NCBI GenBank assembly: GCA_937974245.1
Contig: CALJKV010000110.1
Coordinates: forward strand, 124,001-188,000
Length of the DNA: 64,000 nt
Origin: an uncultured Chloroflexota bacterium
Lineage (GTDB): Bacteria; Chloroflexota; Anaerolineae; Aggregatilineales; Phototrophicaceae
Direction of reading: 5' to 3'
Shown here in pieces: positions 1 to 7,812 of this stretch (the first letter of the stretch is position 1; every line of letters starts with the position of its first letter). The translations under genes were made by a program, and so were the position numbers. The notes under the pieces were generated by a model, which worked only from the letters and a program-made list of their open reading frames with translations, was not told the origin of the DNA and did no database searches.

Positions 1-593
1 GCATACGGATACCATTCGCCCGTCCAGGCCATACCGAGGTCAAAAGCGTATTCGAATTCGCCCGTCGCCTGTAGTGTTTCCAGGATGGCGTCGAATTCTT
101 CGCCCGTCCAGGGTTCTTCCAGGGTGGGGATGCGGATGCCGTTGGCTTCCAGGACTGAACGGCGCGCATAGATCGCTACCGCTGCGTCCCACAGACCGAC
201 TGAGTAAATCTGCCCGTCCCATACACCAATCGTGCCGGGCAGGAAGCCATCCAGAGCGCCTTCGGACAGGTTCAGGGGTTGCAGATAGCCTGCCCACGCC
301 CAGTTCGGCATCACCGGACCGTCTACGTCAATGATGTCGGGCAAGCTGCCGGACAGCGCCGCCGCAACGATAGATTCGTTGTAGGATTCCTGCGGGAATT
401 CTTCAAGTTCGATTGCCCAGGTACTCTGCGAGGCGTTAAAGTCGTCAATGATCTGGACGATGATGGAGCGTTCAACTTCGTTGCCTGCGCCGTGATACCA
501 CAGACTCAGGGCAGTCGGGCCGTCCTGGGCCATGACAGACAGGCCGCTCAGCATAATGCTGGCGACGAACAGAATGAGCATGAAACGTTTCAC
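1..593 (-). CDS. ABC transporter sugar-binding protein, N-terminal part (runs off window)
   Basis: Extracellular solute-binding protein of a carbohydrate-type ABC importer; only the first 197 codons are in the window and the frame stays open to base 1. The start is a GTG at 593 with GGAGG eight bases upstream. Residues 1-22 form a signal peptide (MKRFMLILFVAS..., cleavage probably after VMA in VMAQDG). The mature part shows typical binding-protein features: LSLWYHGAGNE, a DDFNAS stretch, and LPDIIDVDGP, where such proteins place the first hinge. It is transcribed away from marR; two LacI-type operators sit over its promoter, so sugar-induced derepression is expected. Family assignment is firm; the sugar cannot be read from the sequence. 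Confidence 0.85.
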   Translation of the reverse strand, partial: MKRFMLILFVASIMLSGLSVMAQDGPTALSLWYHGAGNEVERSIIVQIIDDFNASQSTWAIELEEFPQESYNESIVAAALSGSLPDIIDVDGPVMPNWAWAGYLQPLNLSEGALDGFLPGTIGVWDGQIYSVGLWDAAVAIYARRSVLEANGIRIPTLEEPWTGEEFDAILETLQATGEFEYAFDLGMAWTGEWYPY

Positions 594-700
594 TGGAAAA
601 TCCTCCAAAATAGTGAAATTATTGGGTATGAAAATCTTGGTGTGCTGCGATCATTGTGGATGGGCCGATAGGTATCTCCCTTCTTAAGACAATGAAGATG

Positions 701-714
701 TGGAAACGATTCCA
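701..714. promoter_or_regulatory. LacI-family operator, downstream copy
   Basis: A second identical TGGAAACGATTCCA (within GTGGAA-ACGA-TTCCAC, 700-715) lies 49 bases from the first copy, in the leader of the same transcript. Two identical sites suggest cooperative or looped repression. Confidence 0.75.
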
Positions 715-749
715 CAGTGGGGACGAAAAGAACGCGAAGTGATTTATTG

Positions 750-763
750 TGGAAACGATTCCA
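750..763. promoter_or_regulatory. LacI-family operator, promoter-proximal copy
   Basis: TGGAAACGATTCCA fits the LacI/GalR-family operator pattern TGNAANCGNTTNCA exactly. It touches the -10 box of the minus-strand promoter and covers the predicted transcription start, so a bound repressor would block initiation. No LacI-family gene lies in the window. Confidence 0.75.
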
Positions 764-791
764 TAATACCCTACTTCAAATTTCTTGTCAA
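763..791 (-). promoter_or_regulatory. Sigma70-type promoter of the sugar-binding protein gene
   Basis: On the minus strand there is TTGACA (791-786), a 17-base spacer and TATTAT (768-763). This is close to consensus and predicts a start of transcription near 756, inside the first LacI-type operator and about 160 bases before the GTG start codon. Confidence 0.7.
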
Positions 792-869
792 ATACCTCGT
801 CACCCCCTGTCAAGGGCCTGACGCACTGCATGAATTTCATAAATTTCCCGACCATCGGATTCATATCCC

Positions 870-898
870 TTGACTGCGCGTAAATAGTCAATTACATT
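870..898 (+). promoter_or_regulatory. Promoter of the marR-exporter operon
   Basis: TTGACT (870-875), 17-base spacer, TACATT (893-898). The -10 box overlaps the first of two palindromes, which suggests autorepression by the MarR protein. Confidence 0.55.
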
Positions 899-923
899 GA
901 TTATCAATGCATTTGATTATCAA
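897..923. promoter_or_regulatory. Twin palindromes, likely MarR operator
   Basis: TTGATTATCAA occurs at 897-907 and again at 913-923. Each copy is a perfect inverted repeat around one central base, and the repeat period is 16 bases. They lie between the -10 box and the start of marR, the usual place for a MarR autoregulatory site. Confidence 0.65.
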
Positions 924-937
924 TAAGGTTGATAAAT

Positions 938-1432
938 GTGACCAATGAACCCTGGACAGCCTATGACCTGGCTGAGGAGTTATTAAAGGTCATTCCTTCA
1001 ATGGGCAGGTTGATGGATCTTTATATCCGTGAGTCCGGCGAGGAAGAGACCACCCACATGCAAGTGCGCGTGTTGTTTCATATCATGGAGCATCAGATAA
1101 CTGCCAGTGACCTGGCAAAGAAGCGCCGGGTTAGCTTGCAGGCCGCCAGTGCTTTTGTTCAGGGATTGGTGGAGCGTGGGTGGGTAGTTCGTATTCCTGA
1201 TCCGAATGATAGACGACAGTTCCTGCTGCAAGTCACTCCGCAAGGACTGGAACATGCACAAGCAGTCCGCGAACGTATAACCACCTTCCTGGCAGGCTTT
1301 TTAGAAGCATTGTCTGCCGAAGAAGTCGTCGCCGCAAAAGTTTTTCTACCGTCGCTCTATCGGCTTCTCATGGAGCAAATGGAAACCGGTAAAGTAACCC
1401 AAGAGAAGCAAGAGTCTATTCTAGAGGAATAA
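938..1432 (+). CDS. MarR family transcriptional regulator
   Basis: Winged-helix repressor of about 164 residues. The DNA-binding part is seen in ITASDLAKKRRVSLQAASAF (recognition helix region) and the wing with the MarR signature DPNDRRQF. I chose the GTG at 938 because AAGG lies nine bases upstream; an in-frame TTG at 929 directly abuts that AAGG and is less likely. Eight bases separate its stop from the exporter gene, so it probably controls the two ABC genes in response to a substrate drug or lipid, as in many MarR-exporter operons. The inducer is unknown. Confidence 0.88.
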   Translation: MTNEPWTAYDLAEELLKVIPSMGRLMDLYIRESGEEETTHMQVRVLFHIMEHQITASDLAKKRRVSLQAASAFVQGLVERGWVVRIPDPNDRRQFLLQVTPQGLEHAQAVRERITTFLAGFLEALSAEEVVAAKVFLPSLYRLLMEQMETGKVTQEKQESILEE

Positions 1433-1440
1433 ACAGCCCT

Positions 1441-3681
1441 ATGATTCGGTTAGCAAGATATCTCAAGCCATTTACCCTCCTGTTACTGGTCGTCGTCGTT
1501 CTGTTATTCGTCCAGGCGATGGCTGATCTCACTCTGCCAGACTATATGGCACGGATCGTTAACAATGGGGTGCAGCAGAGCGGCGTAGATAGTACCGTCG
1601 CTCAGGCCGTCCGCAAGAGCACCATGGATAAGCTTATCTTGTTCATGAGTGATACAGATGCCGCCACTGTCCTCAGTCACTATACCCTGGTTGACACATC
1701 CTCAGCCGAATACGATCAGTATGTTGGCACGTACCCCACGCTTGCCAGCGAACCGATTTACGTACTCAACCCGCTTACTGGTGAGGAATTCGACCAGCTA
1801 AGACCCATTCTGAGCAAGGCTTTCCTGATCGTGGGGGTCATTGAACAGGCGGTGGCAAATCCCGACCAGGCCGCCGATGGCGGTACGGTGGGTGGATTTG
1901 ACATGTCCAGCCTGCCCCAGGGAACTGACCCGTTTGCCATGCTTTCTGCGCTTCCCGCCGCGCTGCGTGCGCCCCTGCTCAGCAGTATGAATGAGCGTTT
2001 TGACGTGATGGGACAGAGCATGATTGAGCAGTCGGCGGTTGGCGCGGTAAAAGCCGAATATGCGGCGCTGGGTATAGATACCACCGCCATGCAGAATAAC
2101 TATATTATCAGTACCGGATTTGTCATGCTGCTGCTGTCGCTGGTTTCCATTACGGCGACGATTATTGTGAGTTACCTCTCGGCCAGGGCCGCGGCAGGGA
2201 TGGCGCGAAACCTGCGGCGCGATGTGTTCACGCGGGTTGAGAGCTTTTCCAATACCGAGTTCGATAAATTCTCAGTGGCGTCGCTGATTACCCGTTCGAC
2301 CAATGATGTCACGCAGTTACAGATGCTGGTCGTGATTATGATTCGTATGGTGGTTTATGCACCCATTCTGGCTGTCGGCGGCATTATCAAAGCAACCAGT
2401 ACGGACTCTTCAATGTGGTGGACAATCGCGCTGGCGGTTGTCGTCCTGTTGAGCCTGATCGTTACGGTTTTCACCATCGCGCTGCCGAAGTTCAGAATTA
2501 TCCAGAAACTCATTGACCGCCTGAACCTCGTCAGCCGTGAGAACCTGACCGGCATGATGGTGGTACGCGCTTTCAATACCCAGAAATTTGAAGAGGCACG
2601 CTTCGACAAAGCCAACCGTGACCTGACTGCGACCAACCTGTTCGTCGCTCGTGTGATGGTTGTCATGATGCCGGCCATGATGTTGATTATGAATGGCGTC
2701 AGCGTGCTGATTATCTGGGTCGGGGCGCACCAGGTGGCCGAATCGCAGATGCAAGTCGGCAGTATGATCGCGTTCATGCAATATGCAATCCAGGTCGTGA
2801 CCGCTTTTCTGATGCTCTCGATCATGTTCATCATCCTGCCGCGTGCCTCCGTTTCTGCGGATCGTATCGCTGATGTGCTGGATATCACCCCAGTCATTCA
2901 CGATCCGAAAAAGCCCAAACGCTTTGAATCGTCCTTTAAAGGCATGGTCGAATTTCGTAACGTGTCGTTTCGCTACCCCGGCGCGGAGGCGGATGTGCTG
3001 GAAGACATCAGCTTCATCGCGCAGCCCGGACAAACTACCGCGTTCATTGGTTCGACTGGCTCCGGCAAGTCCACACTCATCAACCTGCTGCCGCGTTTCT
3101 ACGATGTCACTCAGGGCGCTATCCTGCTGGACGGGGTAGACATCCGTGACGTGACACAGCATGACCTGCGCGAGAAAATCGGCTATATCCCACAGAAGGG
3201 TAATCTGTTCTCCGGCACAATTCAGAGCAACCTGCTGTATGCCGATGAAAATGCCGACAATGCCAGGATTATGGACTCGCTAACGATTGCCCAGGCGAGC
3301 GACTTTATCAGCGAAATGCCGGAAGGACTGGAGACAGCCGTTTCTCAGGGTGGCACCAGCGTCTCTGGTGGGCAGCGGCAGCGGTTGGCAATCGCCCGCG
3401 CTCTGGTTAAAACCCCGCCGATTTACGTCTTTGATGACAGTTTTTCAGCGCTGGACTTCAAGACGGATGTGAATCTGCGGAAGACACTCAAGCAGCACAC
3501 CGGCGACAGCACCATCCTTATTGTGGCGCAGCGTATCGCGACAATTATGACCGCCGAACAGATTATCGTGCTGGATGAGGGAAAAATCGTTGGCAAAGGC
3601 ACGCACGAGGAATTGATGGACACCTGTGAAACGTATCGTGAAATCGCTCTGTCGCAGTTGAGCATGAAGGAATTAGCATAA
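1441..3681 (+). CDS. Heterodimeric ABC exporter, degenerate-site subunit with large extracytoplasmic insert
   Basis: Half-transporter (746 residues) with an N-terminal membrane domain and a C-terminal nucleotide-binding domain. After the first helix (about 12-32) there is an insert of some 180 residues before helix 2 (about 220-247), far longer than usual and predicted outside the cell. Walker A is GSTGSGKST (about 537), the signature VSGGQRQRL (about 641) is canonical, but Walker B reads VFDDS, Asp instead of the catalytic Glu, and the switch reads VAQRIA, Gln instead of His. These changes mark the non-catalytic site of heterodimeric exporters such as TM287/288. Its stop overlaps the start of the partner by one base. 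Substrate unknown; multidrug or lipid export is the usual role. Confidence 0.9.
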   Translation: MIRLARYLKPFTLLLLVVVVLLFVQAMADLTLPDYMARIVNNGVQQSGVDSTVAQAVRKSTMDKLILFMSDTDAATVLSHYTLVDTSSAEYDQYVGTYPTLASEPIYVLNPLTGEEFDQLRPILSKAFLIVGVIEQAVANPDQAADGGTVGGFDMSSLPQGTDPFAMLSALPAALRAPLLSSMNERFDVMGQSMIEQSAVGAVKAEYAALGIDTTAMQNNYIISTGFVMLLLSLVSITATIIVSYLSARAAAGMARNLRRDVFTRVESFSNTEFDKFSVASLITRSTNDVTQLQMLVVIMIRMVVYAPILAVGGIIKATSTDSSMWWTIALAVVVLLSLIVTVFTIALPKFRIIQKLIDRLNLVSRENLTGMMVVRAFNTQKFEEARFDKANRDLTATNLFVARVMVVMMPAMMLIMNGVSVLIIWVGAHQVAESQMQVGSMIAFMQYAIQVVTAFLMLSIMFIILPRASVSADRIADVLDITPVIHDPKKPKRFESSFKGMVEFRNVSFRYPGAEADVLEDISFIAQPGQTTAFIGSTGSGKSTLINLLPRFYDVTQGAILLDGVDIRDVTQHDLREKIGYIPQKGNLFSGTIQSNLLYADENADNARIMDSLTIAQASDFISEMPEGLETAVSQGGTSVSGGQRQRLAIARALVKTPPIYVFDDSFSALDFKTDVNLRKTLKQHTGDSTILIVAQRIATIMTAEQIIVLDEGKIVGKGTHEELMDTCETYREIALSQLSMKELA

Positions 3682-5564
3682 TGTTTGGACCAGGAAATCG
3701 CTCAAATCAACGTAATCGTCCCGGCATGGGTGGGCCAGGCCACGGCCCGATGGGGATGGCGATGGGTGGTGAAAAAGCCCGCGACTTCAAAGGTACGATG
3801 GCGAAACTCATCGAGTATCTGCGCGTCTACCGACTGGCTATCGTCTTCGTGCTGGTCCTAGCGATGGCGTCAACCGTCTTCTCTATTGTGGGCCCAAAGA
3901 TTCTGGGTCAGGCCACGACCAAGCTGTTTGAAGGTATCATGGGTCAGATCGCCGGCAGCGGGCAGGGCATTGACTTTGAATACATCGGCAACATTATGCT
4001 GATTATGGTCGCGCTATACCTGTTTTCGACGTTTTTCAGCTATGCACAGGGCTGGATTATGTCGGGCATCTCCATGAAAGTGACGTATACCTTTCGCAAG
4101 GATATTGCCGAAAAAATCAACCGGATGCCGCTCAAGTATTTTGACACCACCAATCACGGTGAAGTGTTGTCACGCATTACGAATGATGTGGATACCGTCA
4201 GCCAGACCCTCAACCAGAGTCTCTCGCAGATTGTGACCTCGGCCACGACACTGATCGGTGTGCTGGTGATGATGCTGTCTATCAGCGTCGTGATGACGGT
4301 CATCTCGCTGGTGATTCTCCCCGTGTCCTTTATCATCTTGATGCAGGTTATCAAACGTTCCCAACGGTACTTCAAGGAGCAGCAAGACTACCTGGGGCAT
4401 GTGAACGGGCATGTTGAGGAAATGTATGGCAGCCACCTGGTGATGAAAGCGTTCAATGGCGAGCAGAAGAGCGTGGAGCAGTTCGATGAGTACAACAACA
4501 TGCTCTATGGCTCGGCCTGGAAATCCCAGTTCATCTCCGGTCTGCTGATGCCTGTTCTGATGTTCGTCGGCAACCTGAACTATGTCGTGGTGTCCATTGT
4601 GGGCGGTCTGCTCACGATTAACGGGGCGATCACCGTGGGCGATATTCAGGCTTTCATCCAGTATACGCGGCTGTTCACCCAGCCTATCGCGCAGATTGCG
4701 AACGTGATGAATGTCCTCCAGCAGACGGTGGCAGCCGCCGAGCGCGTTTTCGAGTTCCTGGACTACCCGGAAGAAATCGAAGAAACGGCCAACCCTGTCA
4801 AGCTGGAAAAGGTGGAAGGCAGGGTGGAATTCAGGAACGTTCACTTCGGCTACAACCCGGATAAGATCATCATCAACGACTTTTCGGCCACGGTGAACCC
4901 CGGCCAGAAGATCGCAATTGTCGGGCCAACCGGCGCGGGCAAGACGACAATGGTCAAGCTGCTCATGCGTTTCTACGATGTCAATGATGGCGCAATCCTG
5001 GTGGATAACCACGACATTCGTGAGTTCAGCCGGGGCGACTTGCGGACGATCTTCGGTATGGTGCTGCAAGACGCGTGGCTGTATAACGACACCATTATGG
5101 AAAACATCCGTTATGGGCGGCTGGACGCGACGGATGAGGAAGTCATCGCGGCGGCGAAGGCGGCTCATGTGGATCACTTCGTCCGCACGCTGCCCGATGG
5201 TTACAACATGGTCCTGGACGAGGAGGCCTCGAATGTCTCGCAGGGGCAAAAGCAGTTGTTGACCATTGCGCGGGCGATCCTGGCTGATCCGAGTGTGCTC
5301 ATTCTGGATGAGGCCACTAGTTCGGTAGACACCCGTACCGAGATCCTCATCCAGCGGGCGATGGACAATCTGATGCAGAACCGCACGAGCTTCATTATCG
5401 CCCATCGTCTCTCCACCATCCGCAACGCCGATATGATCCTGGTGATGAAAGATGGCGACATTGTGGAGCAGGGGAATCACGTTGACCTGCTGGCGCGTAA
5501 CGGTTTCTACGCCGAACTGTATAACAGCCAGTTTGAGGACACGATGATGAGCGAGGTAGCCTAG
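3681..5564 (+). CDS. Heterodimeric ABC exporter, catalytic-site subunit
   Basis: Partner half-transporter (627 residues). It begins with about 35 Gly/Met/Pro-rich residues (GMGGPGHGPMGMAMGG) before six predicted membrane helices. The nucleotide-binding domain has Walker A GPTGAGKTT (about 414), canonical Walker B LILDEATSSVD (about 538) and switch IIAHRLSTI, but the signature is VSQGQKQ (about 518), with Gln in place of the first Gly. The aberrant signature pairs with the aberrant Walker B and switch of the upstream subunit, so all defects fall in one composite ATP site and the other is intact. Translation is coupled through a TAATG stop-start. Confidence 0.9.
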   Translation: MFGPGNRSNQRNRPGMGGPGHGPMGMAMGGEKARDFKGTMAKLIEYLRVYRLAIVFVLVLAMASTVFSIVGPKILGQATTKLFEGIMGQIAGSGQGIDFEYIGNIMLIMVALYLFSTFFSYAQGWIMSGISMKVTYTFRKDIAEKINRMPLKYFDTTNHGEVLSRITNDVDTVSQTLNQSLSQIVTSATTLIGVLVMMLSISVVMTVISLVILPVSFIILMQVIKRSQRYFKEQQDYLGHVNGHVEEMYGSHLVMKAFNGEQKSVEQFDEYNNMLYGSAWKSQFISGLLMPVLMFVGNLNYVVVSIVGGLLTINGAITVGDIQAFIQYTRLFTQPIAQIANVMNVLQQTVAAAERVFEFLDYPEEIEETANPVKLEKVEGRVEFRNVHFGYNPDKIIINDFSATVNPGQKIAIVGPTGAGKTTMVKLLMRFYDVNDGAILVDNHDIREFSRGDLRTIFGMVLQDAWLYNDTIMENIRYGRLDATDEEVIAAAKAAHVDHFVRTLPDGYNMVLDEEASNVSQGQKQLLTIARAILADPSVLILDEATSSVDTRTEILIQRAMDNLMQNRTSFIIAHRLSTIRNADMILVMKDGDIVEQGNHVDLLARNGFYAELYNSQFEDTMMSEVA

Positions 5565-5606
5565 TCCAGTACCTATGATAAGATGAGAATGACGGGTTGC
5601 TGTAAG

Positions 5607-5628
5607 GGGAGCGCCGCTGTGCGCTCCC
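5607..5628 (+). terminator. Hairpin after exporter operon
   Basis: GGGAGCGC (5607-5614) pairs with GCGCTCCC (5621-5628), an 8-bp GC-rich stem 43 bases after the stop. There is no T-run, so it may be an RNA-end or pausing structure rather than a classical terminator. Confidence 0.3.
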
Positions 5629-5689
5629 GTCGGGCGACCAGGGCGGTTCGCCTCTACAGGACTCGGTTAGCTCTTGGGGGTGCGAGGTC

Positions 5690-6367
5690 ATGATGAGAAA
5701 CCGTAAACAGACCGTGCTTCTGGTACTGGGCGCGCTGGGCCTGACTTTTGGCTGCGTGTTTATGTGTAGTATGCAGCTTATGCTCTGCCAAACCCCGGTT
5801 CTTGATGAATTTTCCGTGCCACCGAGTATCAGCGCGTTTGTTGGCGCTACTGACTACACCATCACCGACCTTGTAATGACCTCTCGAAGGCAGGTACAGG
5901 AACAACTCAGCTTCCTTGATGAGGCAGATAGCGAGTTTGTGTCCGCATCCTACACGTGCCAGAACGGCGAATGCTCACTGCTCGAAGCCCATGTGAGAGT
6001 CTTTGTCCGGCGCAGGATGGGGTGTTACTTAGGCGGTTCCTCATTTTCTCCTGACGACCCATTTGCAAGTTCCGTAACCAACTTCAGCTTTGACATGACC
6101 CGTGATGAGTTCAGTGCAGTCACCCATCTACGGGACGATCACAGACGCAATCTTGTGTCGTGGGAAGAACTGCCCCTGAGTATTGATGAGATCATGCAGG
6201 TTGCCTTTGAAGCTGAGGGCGAAGAATATGCACGTGGACACCCGGAATTCGGTTTGGGAGTCACGTTGTTGGGAGATCGCTGGACGGTGGCATTTAGCCC
6301 TGATGCGACTGCGCCGCCAGATGTCCGGCTTCACATAGATTACAACGGCAACCTGATAGTGGGGTGA
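5690..6367 (+). CDS. Unknown exported or membrane-anchored protein
   Basis: 225 residues, not recognised. It begins with a basic stretch and a hydrophobic segment (MMRNRKQTVLLVLGALGLTFGC), so it is an exported protein; the Cys after TFG is only a poor lipobox. The rest is a soluble, mixed-charge domain with a few Cys residues (YTCQNGEC) and an acidic stretch before RGHPEFGLGVTLLGD. A GGGGGTGCGAGG stretch precedes the start, where ATG occurs twice (5690 and 5693). It stands alone between the exporter operon and an AT-rich block. Confidence 0.6.
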   Translation: MMRNRKQTVLLVLGALGLTFGCVFMCSMQLMLCQTPVLDEFSVPPSISAFVGATDYTITDLVMTSRRQVQEQLSFLDEADSEFVSASYTCQNGECSLLEAHVRVFVRRRMGCYLGGSSFSPDDPFASSVTNFSFDMTRDEFSAVTHLRDDHRRNLVSWEELPLSIDEIMQVAFEAEGEEYARGHPEFGLGVTLLGDRWTVAFSPDATAPPDVRLHIDYNGNLIVG

Positions 6368-6414
6368 TGCACCCGCCCGCCAGACAGTGTGTCATAGAAT
6401 TGTGCGTCGTTCGA

Positions 6415-6463
6415 TGCTAGAATACTCTCAGCATGTTGATTGCGCCTATCGTTTTACTATAGA
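6415..6463 (+). promoter_or_regulatory. Candidate promoters before the AT-rich gene pair
   Basis: Two candidates are visible: an extended -10 TGCTAGAAT (6415-6423), and TTGATT (6436-6441) with a 16-base spacer and TATAGA (6458-6463). The second predicts transcription starting only a few bases before the ATG at 6475. Confidence 0.4.
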
Positions 6464-6474
6464 GAAAAGTAAAT

Positions 6475-6996
6475 ATGTTCCTGGGTGTAAAACTCATTGA
6501 TATACTATTAACAATACTTCATACCATCATTATTTCGTTAATCTTGGTTTTTGTGGTGCTTGCACCACTCCTCAACCCAGAAGCATTTGCACCTGAAGTG
6601 GTTATAGTAGGAATTGTTTTTCCACTTGTTTTTGTCTTTTCTGAATCAGCGATAAATAGAGTAATTCAAAATTCTCTTTCCACAAATCAACCAATTAAGG
6701 CGTGTTTGGAGATCAATTTTGCGGTTGATTTGGTAGTAAATGCAATATCATCCATCGTGGTCAGCATTTTTATTTTGCATTTCCAGCCAAATCCCAATAA
6801 AGCGATATTGCAGAACAATTCACCAATAATCCTCGCTATAGATTTATTCCTAACTATTACTATTATCATTATTCTTCAAGAGTGCTACAAACAAGAAACC
6901 TGCTTCACACGAAATGCCTTAATCTGGCTATCTAACTTCATGGGGTTGTTTGCCTTGTTCATTTCTTTATTAGCCTTTGGAAGGGCTATATTATGA
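6475..6996 (+). CDS. Unknown multi-helix membrane protein (AT-rich)
   Basis: 173 residues with about four or five hydrophobic helices (for example IIISLILVFVVLAPLL, VVNAISSIVVSIFIL, LFLTITIIIILQ, FMGLFALFISLLAFG). No family recognised. Base composition is clearly more AT-rich than the neighbours, which suggests recent gain or relaxed selection. The last four bases (ATGA, 6993-6996) are the start of the next gene, so the two are translationally coupled. No clear ribosome-binding site is seen; the predicted transcript start lies very near the ATG. Confidence 0.55.
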   Translation: MFLGVKLIDILLTILHTIIISLILVFVVLAPLLNPEAFAPEVVIVGIVFPLVFVFSESAINRVIQNSLSTNQPIKACLEINFAVDLVVNAISSIVVSIFILHFQPNPNKAILQNNSPIILAIDLFLTITIIIILQECYKQETCFTRNALIWLSNFMGLFALFISLLAFGRAIL

Positions 6997-7736
6997 AAGA
7001 TAACAAACCATCTCGGGCGGGTCTACTCATAGTAGCTATTATGACGAGTTTTGCGACAATTCTTGTTGCATTGGTTCAGCTGGTACCAACATTTTTTTTT
7101 CCACTTGATGTTGAAAGCACCGTTACCATTGCATCTGCCCAAACTCAAGCGGCACAACAAACAGCTTTCAGCCTCTACGAAACAAGTATTGCCAGAACTT
7201 TTGAGGCGCTCTCTACTTCAACCAGCGTCTCCCTGAATCAGTCTGCTACAGTTGCAGCACAGACTCTGTCGCCTCAACTTACACTTACAGCGCAAACGAT
7301 AGAACCTAGCATCACACCATCTCCTACACAATTCGCATCAGATAATTACTTGCAGATATATACTGACCGTGATCTACTTGTCATCCGAGTCGATTCTTCT
7401 ATGCCTGTATCCTTAATAGGAATCGAATTTCAGGTGGTGGGATCAATCGGTGCGACAAGTATACGGATTGCAGATGTCTATGATATTTTGAGTTTTACTA
7501 ATGGTATTGCAGAGCCGGACTCATGTTTCATCTTAGCTGAAATTGGAACTGCTTCACCTTTGCCATCTGTCTGTAACATACCCAGTTTAATATATGATCG
7601 TAGTATTGCGCTATCAGATGTATTTTGGTTTGACGTAACCGGAAACCGAACACGAGACATTGCAGTTACCAATAATGGTGTGCTTCTCGGAATTTGCCCG
7701 TCTTCGGCATCAGTTTGTACAATTTCTTTACCGTAA
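6993..7736 (+). CDS. Unknown membrane-anchored extracytoplasmic protein (AT-rich)
   Basis: 247 residues; not recognised. An N-terminal helix (AGLLIVAIMTSFATILVALV) is followed by a Ser/Thr/Gln/Ala-rich stalk (TIASAQTQAAQQTAFS, ATVAAQTLSPQLTLTAQT) and a predicted beta-rich C-terminal domain with two Cys pairs (CFILAEIG...VCN and CPSSASVC). The Ala-Gln-Thr stalk resembles linkers in the other Thr/Pro surface proteins of this window. It overlaps the preceding membrane protein by four bases; the two may act together at the membrane. Confidence 0.55.
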   Translation: MKDNKPSRAGLLIVAIMTSFATILVALVQLVPTFFFPLDVESTVTIASAQTQAAQQTAFSLYETSIARTFEALSTSTSVSLNQSATVAAQTLSPQLTLTAQTIEPSITPSPTQFASDNYLQIYTDRDLLVIRVDSSMPVSLIGIEFQVVGSIGATSIRIADVYDILSFTNGIAEPDSCFILAEIGTASPLPSVCNIPSLIYDRSIALSDVFWFDVTGNRTRDIAVTNNGVLLGICPSSASVCTISLP

Positions 7737-7812
7737 TCGGGAATACTACTGAAGAATTGAATAAACGGCCATAAATATCAAAACAAACGTCACCCACGAC
7801 AATAACCTAACT

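Noticed and set aside
2410..3162. 250-codon open frame on the minus strand inside the first exporter gene
   Set aside because: Antisense shadow; His/Asp/Gln-rich low-complexity composition with no start signal.
4170..5480. 436-codon open frame on the minus strand inside the second exporter gene
   Set aside because: Antisense to a clear ABC gene, no ribosome-binding site and no recognisable protein features; shadow of the coding strand's composition.
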